A program made the translations under genes and the position numbers. Shown in pieces: positions 9,422 through 17,586 of a stretch of DNA of 64,000 nt (position 1 is the stretch's first letter; the number at the start of each line of letters is the position of its first letter). The notes under the pieces were generated by a model. It was given only the letters and a program-made list of their open reading frames with translations. It searched no databases and was not told the origin of the DNA. The stretch spans positions 124,001 to 188,000 of the forward strand of contig NZ_FOAF01000011.1 of assembly GCF_900109575.1 (NCBI RefSeq), read 5' to 3'. The DNA comes from Olivibacter domesticus. Lineage in GTDB: Bacteria > Bacteroidota > Bacteroidia > Sphingobacteriales > Sphingobacteriaceae.

Positions 9422-10414
9422 TTATGAAGCCCGTTTATAATTTTCGACATATAATTCACGTCTTTTTACAAGGGAGAACATCCTTAATATTAGTTTGAAT
9501 TTCACGTTATTTAAGACCAGGTTAAAACACTTGGTCTGCTGTTTTCGTTCTGCATAGGCATGGATCTCGGGATCGTGTTGCATGGCTGTTTTAGCAGCCT
9601 GATTCAGCTCCTGCTTAAGCTCCTTATGGGCCAGGTGGCTAACTCTTGGCCTACCTTTTATGCTGGTGCCGGAGGTGTTAGCAAAAGGTATCACACCGAC
9701 AAAAACAGCATATTTTCTTGCGTCCGGGAATGAGGTAAAATTCTCTGTGTAGGCGATGGTCATCCATGCGTTTACTTTACCGATCCCTTTGATACTGGTT
9801 ATGATACGGTAGTTTTGGGACATTTCCTCCTCGCCCGTGATGATGGCATCAATTTCCTTTTCTATCTCAAGCTGATACTTTTGGTTGGTTCTGATCTTTG
9901 ATTTAATAATTCTGGTAATTGTATCCCCTTTGTTTACTGCATACATGTGCCTCCGTTCCTGCAGGGTATTCTCTAAGCCTGCTTTTTCCCTCACCAGCCG
10001 TTTACGGAAGGAAAGTAGCTGTCTGATGGACAGGATTTTAGTGTTCAGTGGTTTTGAAGGGCTGAGACGTTTGATCTTTTCCTCTCCATAGCGGCCAATA
10101 CGGAAAGAATCAACCTGATCATTTTTACCTCTGACCATGCCCATTGAGTTCCTGATCTCTAATCCCGATATTCTGGTGTAAGCAATAGATTGAGACTCGC
10201 AGAACTGCATAAAACGGTACTCGTACCCACCCGTGAACTCCATCACTACCAGGGTTTCCTGTAGGTGGATAGCATTGGTTTTACACCACTTTTTAAACAA
10301 ACTGAACCCTTTACTCTGATTCTCAATTTTAAGGTGCAGTTTACGCGCTGCGCAGCTGATGTCAAGTGTAAGTTTAGATACATCGACACCTAAGATAACA
10401 TTCCAGTTTTTCAT
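9422..10414 (-). CDS. IS110-family recombinase (transposase)
   Basis: DEDD/serine recombinase that excises and inserts the element, in recently studied IS110 members under the guidance of a bridge RNA. It has 330 residues, normal for the family. The N-terminal RuvC-like domain shows D11 (GVDVSK), E59 (VVMEFTGGYE), and D99 and D102 (GKNDQVDSFRIG). A coiled-coil-like linker (about 130-200) follows. The C-terminal Transposase_20 domain has SIKGIGKVNAWMTIAYTE (about 207-224) and GVIPFANTSGTSIKGRPR with candidate nucleophile S248. The reading frame is intact, so the element may still be active. The start ATG at 10414 is preceded by a long non-coding left end, the arrangement of the IS110 rather than the IS1111 subgroup. 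Confidence 0.95.
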   Translation of the reverse strand: MKNWNVILGVDVSKLTLDISCAARKLHLKIENQSKGFSLFKKWCKTNAIHLQETLVVMEFTGGYEYRFMQFCESQSIAYTRISGLEIRNSMGMVRGKNDQVDSFRIGRYGEEKIKRLSPSKPLNTKILSIRQLLSFRKRLVREKAGLENTLQERRHMYAVNKGDTITRIIKSKIRTNQKYQLEIEKEIDAIITGEEEMSQNYRIITSIKGIGKVNAWMTIAYTENFTSFPDARKYAVFVGVIPFANTSGTSIKGRPRVSHLAHKELKQELNQAAKTAMQHDPEIHAYAERKQQTKCFNLVLNNVKFKLILRMFSLVKRRELYVENYKRAS

Positions 10415-10442
10415 ACGTTTATCTTTTAAATACCTTTAAATA

Positions 10443-10684
10443 ATTGCCTTTTGCCGATCACCTTTGATGGATCAAAGAAAGTATTCTAGCTAGGCCTTGG
10501 GCAATAATAAAAGGCAGGGACTCATACGACTGTAAGTTCTTCAAAACTAGAAATGACGAAAGTTCACCCTGCCTTTTATTTAAAACGTTATCCTTTTCAC
10601 TTTTAGTTTCTATAAAAACCCACGCTACCATCTTGACCAACCACGCAAAAAAGCGACGGAACTTCCTTTGTTTAACCAAAGGAA
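10443..10684 (-). ncRNA. Predicted IS110 bridge RNA in the left end
   Basis: Reading the minus strand there are three structures. (a) An 8-bp hairpin TTCCTTTG/CAAAGGAA at 10684-10663. (b) A 14-bp stem (10580-10567 with 10519-10506) closing an internal loop. Its 5' side carries CGTCAT (10558-10553), matching the left flank GCCGTCAT of the insertion. Its 3' side carries CAGTCGTAT (10532-10524), complementary over 9 nt to the right flank ATACGACTG. (c) A second stem (TTGCC/GGCAA). Its 5' side carries CTAGAAT (10489-10483), matching the right IS end plus core. Its 3' side carries CAAAGGTGAT (10466-10457), pairing with the core plus left IS end (ATTTCCTTTG) with one mismatch and one wobble. This is the target-loop/donor-loop layout described for IS621. 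RNA ends are approximate. Confidence 0.75.
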
Positions 10685-10693
10685 ATGACGGCT
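10685..10693. repeat. Right arm of the IS-interrupted REP-like palindrome
   Basis: ATGACGGCT is the exact inverse complement of AGCCGTCAT at 9181-9189. The AT (10685-10686) is the duplicated core of the IS insertion, and the remaining GACGGCT completes the palindrome split from 9181-9297. Confidence 0.7.
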
Positions 10694-10720
10694 ACAGAAT
10701 TTCAAACACCTTCTTTCAAT

Positions 10721-12442
10721 TTATCTATTTTCCCATCCTGGATTTTGCTGTAAAGCTTCGTCTTTATTGGTATCTATAATGGTGTTGGGAATTGGCCATA
10801 GATTATAATTAAACGTAAGCGTGGCCTTCGCTTCTGGCCAATAAGCATATTGCCGAATACGGTCTACGCCTATGGTACCCGACATGCGTAAAAGTGTATT
10901 CCAACGACTTTCTTCATAGATCAGTTCCCTTGCTCGCTCATCTAGAATCAAGTTAAACTGATCGTCTACATCTGCAGCAGTAACCAGATAATCACATTTC
11001 GCGCGTGCCCGTAGCAGGTTTATATCCGCAGCGGCACCATTTTTATCGCCAAGACGCTGTTTAGCCTCGGCTCGTAATAGGATGGTCTCTGACAAGCGAA
11101 TAATATAATCATCCCGAAAAAGGTTACTCATATTCTCACCATCCTCAACTCCCGTATATTTGTCCGTTGCAATTTTACAGGATACGGGATAACATAAACT
11201 ACTGTTTGCAGCATTTACAGTCGCATCACTGCTACCATTGTAAATCTCTTCCCAAGGTACTGGCTTTCCGAAGTAGGGCGACGTCGGCACATTACCGATA
11301 AATATACGACGGAAGACAATATCCGAATTTCGCATATCGTTCGCCCACTTATCCGTATATACACCATCTCTTGTATACATCGTAGGTATCATTTGTGCGA
11401 TTCCTCTTCCACCTACGTCTTCAGCTGAACCTGTAAGGTGATCTTTTGCCCCGTCACGAAACACCGGACTATAAGTTCTGGAATAGGGTAACTTAGACTT
11501 ACCATCTTCTGCACGATAAGCACTGTAGTCAATCTGTAATGCCCAAATACATTCGCGATTTCCATCCTGATAGTTCACATTATTCTCTTGAAACAAATCC
11601 CAATAAGCGTTCCCCTTCGCCTCCTCTTGCCTCGATCCGAATCGTTCCTTCATCAATGAAAAGGTTCCACCGTCAATCACCTTATTGGCAAAGGTTACCG
11701 CTTGTGCAAAAGCCGATGGCGCATCGCCCCCCTCAACGCCTAGCTGTATTCCCTTTGCCAAATACAGTCTTGCCAATAGATGTTGTACCGCTCCACGAAC
11801 AATGCGGCCTCCGGCAGCGGTGGTTTCCGGTAAATCGTTTTCTATTTGTTGCAGCTCATCAATTGCGAACTGATACGTTTCTACCCGAGAACTACGCTTA
11901 AAATCATATTTAGGCTCTTTTATTATTTCGGTAACCAAAGGCACTCCCCCAAACAATTCGCCCAGATTTAGGTAGGCAAAGGCGCGAAAAAATTTAGCCT
12001 GTGCAACAACATAAGCCTTTTCATCGTCAGAAGACCACGATATAGTTGGTAAATCAGCAGAATATATAGCTAAATTTGCTTTTGCGATGATCTGATACCA
12101 GGTACTATACACATTGTAAAAAACGCCATTGTCTGGATTGATATTACCATAATTATTAAAAGTGCTTCCACGGCGGATACTTGCTACGTCGTACATATCC
12201 GTGCCATTACCACGAAGCACAAAAATCCACCCTTCTTCACCGGGGTTGGCCCATAAATCGCGGATCTGTGAATAAATAGCTACTACTGCTTGGTCAATTT
12301 GTGCGGCGGTACTAAAAGCATTATCTACTGTATAAAATGTGGAGGGTTTTTCTGTCAGGAAATCCTTATCTGCTTCACAACTTACTAGGCTTAAAAGAAT
12401 ACTCATTACTCCAATTAAGCTATTTATAAAACCTTTTTTCAT
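10721..12442 (-). CDS. SusD/RagB-family nutrient-binding lipoprotein
   Basis: Surface lipoprotein that caps the SusC transporter and binds glycans. It has 573 residues. A lipoprotein signal ends LLSLVSCEAD (Cys about 22) and is followed by the mature start DKDFLTEKPSTFYT. Tetratricopeptide-like helices include AKFFRAFAYLNLGELFGGVPLV (about 150-170) and GAVQHLLARLYLAKG. The C-terminal SusD signature has IRLSETILLRAEAKQRLGD, LLRARAKCDYLV, LDERARELIYEESRW and the ending WPIPNTIID...LQQNPGWENR. It follows the STN-SusC gene after a repeat-filled gap of about 300 bp, unusually long for a susCD pair. Downstream, an IS110 element separates it from the GH106 and GH78 genes that probably shared its transcript. 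Confidence 0.95.
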   Translation of the reverse strand: MKKGFINSLIGVMSILLSLVSCEADKDFLTEKPSTFYTVDNAFSTAAQIDQAVVAIYSQIRDLWANPGEEGWIFVLRGNGTDMYDVASIRRGSTFNNYGNINPDNGVFYNVYSTWYQIIAKANLAIYSADLPTISWSSDDEKAYVVAQAKFFRAFAYLNLGELFGGVPLVTEIIKEPKYDFKRSSRVETYQFAIDELQQIENDLPETTAAGGRIVRGAVQHLLARLYLAKGIQLGVEGGDAPSAFAQAVTFANKVIDGGTFSLMKERFGSRQEEAKGNAYWDLFQENNVNYQDGNRECIWALQIDYSAYRAEDGKSKLPYSRTYSPVFRDGAKDHLTGSAEDVGGRGIAQMIPTMYTRDGVYTDKWANDMRNSDIVFRRIFIGNVPTSPYFGKPVPWEEIYNGSSDATVNAANSSLCYPVSCKIATDKYTGVEDGENMSNLFRDDYIIRLSETILLRAEAKQRLGDKNGAAADINLLRARAKCDYLVTAADVDDQFNLILDERARELIYEESRWNTLLRMSGTIGVDRIRQYAYWPEAKATLTFNYNLWPIPNTIIDTNKDEALQQNPGWENR

Positions 12443-12469
12443 CCGTATATAATTTGTTTTTTTTAAGGC

Positions 12470-12718
12470 GATGAAGCTATCATGATTTATTCATTTCACT
12501 GTGTGATTGGCAAATCATGATGGTTTCATCTGTATAATTTGTTTATTAAAGGTGATGAAGCTATCATGATTTATTTTTCACTTTTTGTATGTTTTTCAGC
12601 GGTGTTCAAGAGAGCGCTACGCTTAGTTTTTCACTTTTTGTATCTTTTCAATGGCTTTCAAGAGCGCGCTACGCTTAGTTCATTCCATTGTGTGATTTGC
12701 AAATCATGATGGTTTCAT
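12470..12718. repeat. Interlaced direct repeats between susC and susD
   Basis: Three repeat pairs fill this gap. A 22-bp word GATGAAGCTATCATGATTTA+TT occurs at 12470-12491 and 12554-12575. A 30-bp word with one mismatch occurs at 12500-12529 and 12689-12718, and contains the perfect palindrome TGATTTGCAAATCA in the second copy. A unit of about 54 bp is tandem at 12574-12628 and 12627-12680, starting TTTTTCACTTTTTGTAT and ending GCGCTACGCTTAGTT. No ORF is supported. The region is probably transcribed as the susC-susD spacer. Confidence 0.8.
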
Positions 12719-12739
12719 ATTGATTCTTTTAACAATGAT

Positions 12740-15700
12740 TTAAAAACTAACATTAACACCAAGAGAATAGATCGAGGCTACAGGCATGCGCGCACCTAGA
12801 CCGTTGGCAGATGGTTCTCTTAACCGAGCGCCAACTTCCGGATCACCACCATACCAGTTGGTAAATGTGGCCAGATTTTTTGCTGTGGCGAATACCTTGA
12901 AAGCATTAATCCCCGCATTTTTCAGCCAAGGTTGATTAAAGGTATAAGATAAGGTAACATCTTGAATCCGGACAAAACCCCGACTTTGCAGACCAAGGAA
13001 GCGACCGTCGCCCGCGAAAGTGGCTGATGGATAAACATTGCTTCTATTCTCAGATGTCCAATAGGGTATACTGGGTAAATTATCATTAAAGCGCCCTGTT
13101 CCATTAACTAAATAGGCTGTTTGATTATCCTTTAAGAAAAAATTATTTCCACCAAACGTGCCGGTAATCATTACATACAAATTCAGATTTTTATAATTCA
13201 CATTACTGCTAAAATTCAAACGAAAATTCTCCGTGTTATAGCCCAATATTTTTCTATCAGCAGCTGTTATACCAGGCTCTCCATCTAGATCACGATATTT
13301 TGGCGCTCCGGGAACAGCTCCTGTAAGTTCCATATACGCTACATCGTCTTCTTGTACAATACCGATCTGTTCATAACCATAAATGGCTCCTAGCGGATGG
13401 CCTATAAACAAACTATTGGCAATATCATCATCTTCCAAACCATCCCCGTCAAGATCATCCCCGTAAAGAGAGACGAGCTTATTAAAGTTTTTCCAAAAGG
13501 TTAGGGTGGAATTCCAATTCCAATCTTTCCGCTGTATATTAACAGTGCGCAGTGTAGCCTCTATTCCCGTGTTATTGACTTGCCCCATAGACGTTTTCAT
13601 TTGTTTAAATCCCGTCATAACCGGGATATTACGCGTAAAAATCTGGTCAGTCGTTTTCGCAAAATAGGTGTCAAAATTCACGGTAACTCGATTATCTAAC
13701 CATATCGACTCAAAACCTGCATTCCAGGAAGAGGTCGTTTCCCACCCCAGTCGGGAATTTCCCAAAGTATTTTGGTAAAGTCCGTAAGAAATTTTACCTG
13801 GAGCATTCGAAAATTCATAGCGGGCTCCTCCACTGGCAGCATTTTCTACGGTAGATAAAGTACCGTATGGTTCTATTCCCTGATTACCATTCTGCCCCCA
13901 AGAGAATTTAAGTTTCAAATCATTCAATGGAGTAAATGATTTCAAAAAGGGTTCATTTGTTATTCGCCACGCAAGGCCGGCAGCCCAAAAGTTAGCCCAT
14001 TTATTATCAATTCCAAAAACAGAAGCGCCATCACGGCGATAAGAACCTGTAATGAAATATTTGTCGTCAAACGCATAGTTCACTCGTCCTAAATAACCAA
14101 TATTGGCCCTTTCATAGGGCTGTGGATCACCTGTAAGCTCTACACGTTGTACCGTAGCTTTATGCAGACCATTTATACCTAATGTTGTATTGCCATTAGC
14201 CGAAAAATCCCTCCCAACACTATTATTTCGCGTATACTTCATATAATCACGGGTTGCAACAGCTGTAATGTCCAAGGCATGTTTACCAAATGATTTATTA
14301 TAATTAATAATATTATCAAAGACATAGCTATATGCCTTTCGGTTATCCATACTACCGTTAGCATTGGTTAGAAAACCTTGAATTGTTGCCGGCGAGTAGC
14401 GATCGGGTGATTCACCTTCCTGCACATAATAACTTTCGTAGTAAAAATTCCCATAATAGGTATTATCCTGGTTGAGCAAATAATTCACCCGATAACTCAA
14501 CCCATCTACCCAGGGCACTTTAATCACCGCGTGTGTATTCAGTCGATAGTTATGGAGTAAATCTTCATTATCACGTGTTCCGTCGTCAACACCCCAAAGT
14601 GGATTGACTCCCGACTGGGTATAGGGATACTTCTCCAGGTTTCCTTGATCGTCGCGAAACATTACGCCGTAAGGAGACATTGTTTGAGCTTCAATGATGT
14701 TAGCTGCCACGCCAGAATAATCTCGTTTTGAAAACCCTGCATCGACTCCCACCTCCAACCATTTCGTAATATTGGCATTGATCTTACCTAATAATGCGAT
14801 TCGATTAAATTGATCACCCACTACAATACTCTTATTATCATCATAAGAAGAAGATAAATAATAATTAATGTTCTCGGTAGCACCGGAGATAGCCGCCTGA
14901 TAATTTTGCATCACTCCTGTACGACTTACTTCATCTAACCAAACGGTTTCTAGCCCCGTCTCTCGGTTTTCTAATTCCCCGCTTTTCAACCAGTTTGTAG
15001 TGCCTGCGCTATATTGATTTCTAGCGTTCACCATGTTAATCCAATCTTCTCCTCTTAACATTACGGGTTTATTCTGCCAGTTCTGGAGGCCTGTAGAAGC
15101 ATTGAAAGAAATAACCGGTTTGCCCGTCCGCCCTTTTTTTGTGGTAACAGCAATTACACCGTTTGCTGATCTGGAACCATACGCCGCCGCAGAAGTAGCA
15201 TCTTTTAGTACATCGATACTGGCAATATCATTTGGGTTAATATCACTAAGGCTACCCATAAAAATCACACCATCCAACACAATCAGTGGGGTGTTGGACC
15301 CACTGATGGAATTCTGTCCACGAATTTGTATCGCAGGTTCGCCACCGGCAGTATTCGTGGCACCAATATTTAATCCAGAAATACTGCCCTTAAGCGACTC
15401 CAATACATTGAGGTTTGGTGATAAAGCAACCGGTGATTCCTGTAAATTCAACGAGCCTACCGATCCTGTAAAATTTTGGCGTTTAACCGTTCCATACCCT
15501 ACGACAATCACTTCATCTAAAGCCGCCTGATCTACTTGCATGGTGATCTTAAGCTCTGACTGACCAGTATAGGGAATCTCCTGCTTTTTGAAGCCGAGGT
15601 AACTGATAACTAATATGGCCTTGGCTGGGATATTGAACGAGAATTGACCTTCGTTATTTGTACGCGTAGCATAACTAGGATTTGACTGGACAGTTATCGA

Positions 15701-16141
15701 TACACCTACAAGCGTTTCTCCTTTTTCATCTGTCACAACTCCTCGAATAGGTATATCTTGTAACTGCTTCACCTTTTTCTTTTCGCGGATAATGATTGTT
15801 TTATCTTCGTTATAATCCACCTCGAAAACATCATCCCCTAAGCACTTATCCAAAACTTCCGCCAGCGGCATATCCACTGCACTCAGCGTAATGGGTGGTA
15901 GTTTGGCAGAAATATCGCCATCACAAATAAAGTTATACCCTGTTTGCTTTGAAATTTGATAAAGTACTTGTTTTAAAGATGCCTTTTGAACATGGATATT
16001 AACTCTTTGCGCATAAGCCAACGCATGCACTTGAAGTATAGTAAGCATCATAAAAATAATGGTACATTTTGCCCTGAATAAAATTTTCAAAAAGTACGGG
16101 CATAGGTATCTACCTATAAAAACAGAATTATTTTTATACAT
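12740..16141 (-). CDS. SusC/RagA-type TonB-dependent receptor with STN domain
   Basis: Outer-membrane oligosaccharide importer and signal transducer. It has 1133 residues. A signal segment is followed by an STN domain (about 48-120: VNIHVQKASLKQVLYQISKQ through FEVDYNEDKTIIIRE), a carboxypeptidase-like domain (about 130-205: GVVTDEKGETLVGVSITVQ), the signature DEVIVVGYGTVKRQNFTGSV (about 208-227), the plug motif VLKDATSAAAYGSRSANGV, and a long barrel ending in GVNVSF. The STN domain and the position directly after the sigma (17587-18213) and FecR (16259-17497) genes show that this receptor activates that sigma factor. Its partner SusD is at 10721-12442. The N-terminal lead before the hydrophobic segment is longer than usual, but the ATG at 16141 is the natural start of the frame. 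Confidence 0.96.
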   Translation of the reverse strand: MYKNNSVFIGRYLCPYFLKILFRAKCTIIFMMLTILQVHALAYAQRVNIHVQKASLKQVLYQISKQTGYNFICDGDISAKLPPITLSAVDMPLAEVLDKCLGDDVFEVDYNEDKTIIIREKKKVKQLQDIPIRGVVTDEKGETLVGVSITVQSNPSYATRTNNEGQFSFNIPAKAILVISYLGFKKQEIPYTGQSELKITMQVDQAALDEVIVVGYGTVKRQNFTGSVGSLNLQESPVALSPNLNVLESLKGSISGLNIGATNTAGGEPAIQIRGQNSISGSNTPLIVLDGVIFMGSLSDINPNDIASIDVLKDATSAAAYGSRSANGVIAVTTKKGRTGKPVISFNASTGLQNWQNKPVMLRGEDWINMVNARNQYSAGTTNWLKSGELENRETGLETVWLDEVSRTGVMQNYQAAISGATENINYYLSSSYDDNKSIVVGDQFNRIALLGKINANITKWLEVGVDAGFSKRDYSGVAANIIEAQTMSPYGVMFRDDQGNLEKYPYTQSGVNPLWGVDDGTRDNEDLLHNYRLNTHAVIKVPWVDGLSYRVNYLLNQDNTYYGNFYYESYYVQEGESPDRYSPATIQGFLTNANGSMDNRKAYSYVFDNIINYNKSFGKHALDITAVATRDYMKYTRNNSVGRDFSANGNTTLGINGLHKATVQRVELTGDPQPYERANIGYLGRVNYAFDDKYFITGSYRRDGASVFGIDNKWANFWAAGLAWRITNEPFLKSFTPLNDLKLKFSWGQNGNQGIEPYGTLSTVENAASGGARYEFSNAPGKISYGLYQNTLGNSRLGWETTSSWNAGFESIWLDNRVTVNFDTYFAKTTDQIFTRNIPVMTGFKQMKTSMGQVNNTGIEATLRTVNIQRKDWNWNSTLTFWKNFNKLVSLYGDDLDGDGLEDDDIANSLFIGHPLGAIYGYEQIGIVQEDDVAYMELTGAVPGAPKYRDLDGEPGITAADRKILGYNTENFRLNFSSNVNYKNLNLYVMITGTFGGNNFFLKDNQTAYLVNGTGRFNDNLPSIPYWTSENRSNVYPSATFAGDGRFLGLQSRGFVRIQDVTLSYTFNQPWLKNAGINAFKVFATAKNLATFTNWYGGDPEVGARLREPSANGLGARMPVASIYSLGVNVSF

Positions 16142-16213
16142 TTGGTTAAGATTTACAATTAATTGGTTTACTCACAATTGATTATTATTTCAACAACCTT
16201 CACGATAGGTTGT

Positions 16214-16246
16214 AAAACCGGATGTGTTGACACCACTTCCGGTTTT
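16214..16246 (-). terminator. Hairpin between FecR and SusC genes of module 2
   Basis: A 9-bp stem (AAAACCGGA 16214-16222; TCCGGTTTT 16238-16246) closes a loop with a further GTG/CAC pairing. It lies just after the FecR stop and before the SusC start. The distal arm ends in a U run in either orientation. It is likely a partial terminator or mRNA-processing hairpin, and is positionally equivalent to 1752-1778. Confidence 0.55.
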
Positions 16247-16258
16247 TAATAAGTAGAC

Positions 16259-17497
16259 TTATCTTGCCGTTACTATAACCCTCCTTCCTTTAGTTGTATT
16301 TTCATCTGGTATGAGATCGAAATGAACCTTACCTGTTTGTTCCAAATCTTTCAGCAATTTTCTTAAACTTTTTGAGCGATCGTAAATTCCTAGAAAACGG
16401 ATCGAATCAACATTTCCTTCATAACTCACCTCGACATTATACCACCTTGTTATTTTTTCCATAATCTGCTTGAGTGGCTCGTTATTGAAAAGAAAATAGC
16501 CGTCTTTCCAAGCCATAGACTCTTCTATATCTGCTTCATGTACCGTTATTTTATGACTATTTTTGTTCGCTCTTGATTGTTCACCCGGTTTAAGGATGAC
16601 TGCATCTTTTGATTGCTCTTTGCCTTGACCCATTGTCACTTTTACGGCGCCGCTCAATAAAGTGGTTACAATGGATGGAGTTTCGGTATAGGCAGCAACA
16701 TTAAATTTTGTGCCTAATACTTCTATTAGCTGTGAGCCTACATGCACAATAAACGGAACATTACTATTTCCTTTAATATCTTTATGTCTTTCGACTTCGA
16801 AATATGCTTCACCCGTTAATTTAATTTCTCTTTCATGCTGAGCAAAATTGGTTGGAAAGGAAATAGAAGAAGACGCATTCAGAAACACCTGTGAGCTATC
16901 GGGAAGAACGATGTTAAACATCCCACCTTTGGGTGTAGTAATTGTGTTCCATTCTACTTCATTTTGTAGGTTGTTGTTCGCGTATTCTGATAAAGAAAGT
17001 GTAACGGAACCTGCATTCGGCTTACGGATTCGTAAATTTGATTGCGCCTCCTGCATATCTATGGCAGCATTGTTCAGATCTATCTTTTTCCCGCTAGCAA
17101 GCGTTAGTATAGCTTTCGTAGTACCTGGCTCAACGTCTTCTATAGACGCATTCTTTGAATAGGTTTGCGATCTATTCAATAAATTATCTGTATAAAAGTA
17201 AAAGATTGTACCTATTGCGACCAGCAATAATGACGCAGCAGCATAAAGCTTCCATTTATGAAACATACGATGCTTCAACTGAGGCTCTTTAACAATTCGC
17301 TGATAAATAGCTGCTGCCCGATCAATGGGCAAAGTAGATTCGTTTTCGATTAATATTGGCCATGATTCATCTAGTAGCTCGTGTAAAACAGGATCGTCTT
17401 TTAAGAAATCCATTAACGCAATCAGCTCCTGGTATTCTACATCTGTACAATTACCTTTCAAAAATCGATGATATAAATATTTTAAACGTTGATGCAT
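16259..17497 (-). CDS. FecR-family anti-sigma factor
   Basis: Membrane anti-sigma factor for the sigma gene directly upstream. It has 412 residues. A cytoplasmic N-terminus (about 1-85, MHQRLKYLYHRFLKGNCTDVE...) is followed by a single membrane helix LYAAASLLLVAIGTIFYFY (about 87-105). The periplasmic FecR domain (about 190-300) has NTITTPKGGMFNIVLPDSSQ, LTGEAYFEVERHKD, and VLGTKFNVAAYTE. The DUF4974-like C-terminus (about 335-405) has DGYFLFNNEPLKQIMEKITR. It lies 89 bp after the sigma gene and 117 bp before the STN-SusC gene, so the three form one regulatory unit. It is only distantly similar to the 1854-3038 paralogue, so crosstalk between the two modules is not expected from sequence alone. 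Confidence 0.94.
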   Translation of the reverse strand: MHQRLKYLYHRFLKGNCTDVEYQELIALMDFLKDDPVLHELLDESWPILIENESTLPIDRAAAIYQRIVKEPQLKHRMFHKWKLYAAASLLLVAIGTIFYFYTDNLLNRSQTYSKNASIEDVEPGTTKAILTLASGKKIDLNNAAIDMQEAQSNLRIRKPNAGSVTLSLSEYANNNLQNEVEWNTITTPKGGMFNIVLPDSSQVFLNASSSISFPTNFAQHEREIKLTGEAYFEVERHKDIKGNSNVPFIVHVGSQLIEVLGTKFNVAAYTETPSIVTTLLSGAVKVTMGQGKEQSKDAVILKPGEQSRANKNSHKITVHEADIEESMAWKDGYFLFNNEPLKQIMEKITRWYNVEVSYEGNVDSIRFLGIYDRSKSLRKLLKDLEQTGKVHFDLIPDENTTKGRRVIVTAR

Positions 17498-17586
17498 CCT
17501 AAGAATTCCTATACAAAAGCTTTTTGTAAGCGCTTGTATAAGAGAAGACCCATGGGAAAGAGAAAAGGAGTAATTAAAAAAAAATT

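Larger units (their letters stand above)
9298..10684 (-). mobile_element. IS110-family insertion sequence, about 1387 bp
   Basis: Boundaries were set from three agreeing observations. The flanking REP-like palindrome is made whole by removing 9298-10684 plus one AT. AT is present at both junctions (9296-9297 and 10685-10686). The RNA guides described for 10443-10684 match both flanks and both ends with the same AT core. In element orientation the left end begins TTCCTTTGG and the right end finishes CCTAGA. The left non-coding end is about 270 bp, the recombinase 993 bp and the right end about 124 bp. No conventional terminal inverted repeats are expected or seen for this family. It sits between susD and the GH106 gene and may have cut or rewired their co-transcription. 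Confidence 0.85.

Noticed and set aside
10458-10679. 73-codon open frame in the left end of the IS (starts TTG)
   Set aside because: It lies exactly on the predicted bridge RNA stem-loops, needs a TTG start and has no protein-like family pattern; the RNA explains the sequence better.
9181-10693. 12-bp inverted repeat (AGCCGTCATTTC against its complement) as terminal inverted repeats of the IS
   Set aside because: IS110-subgroup elements lack such repeats, and 9181 is part of a known type of dispersed palindrome with its second half at 9272-9297. The arms belong to the target, not to the IS.
14500-15600. Plus-strand open frames inside receptor and hydrolase genes (for example 15033-15530)
   Set aside because: They are antisense shadows of well-supported minus-strand genes, with no independent family pattern.
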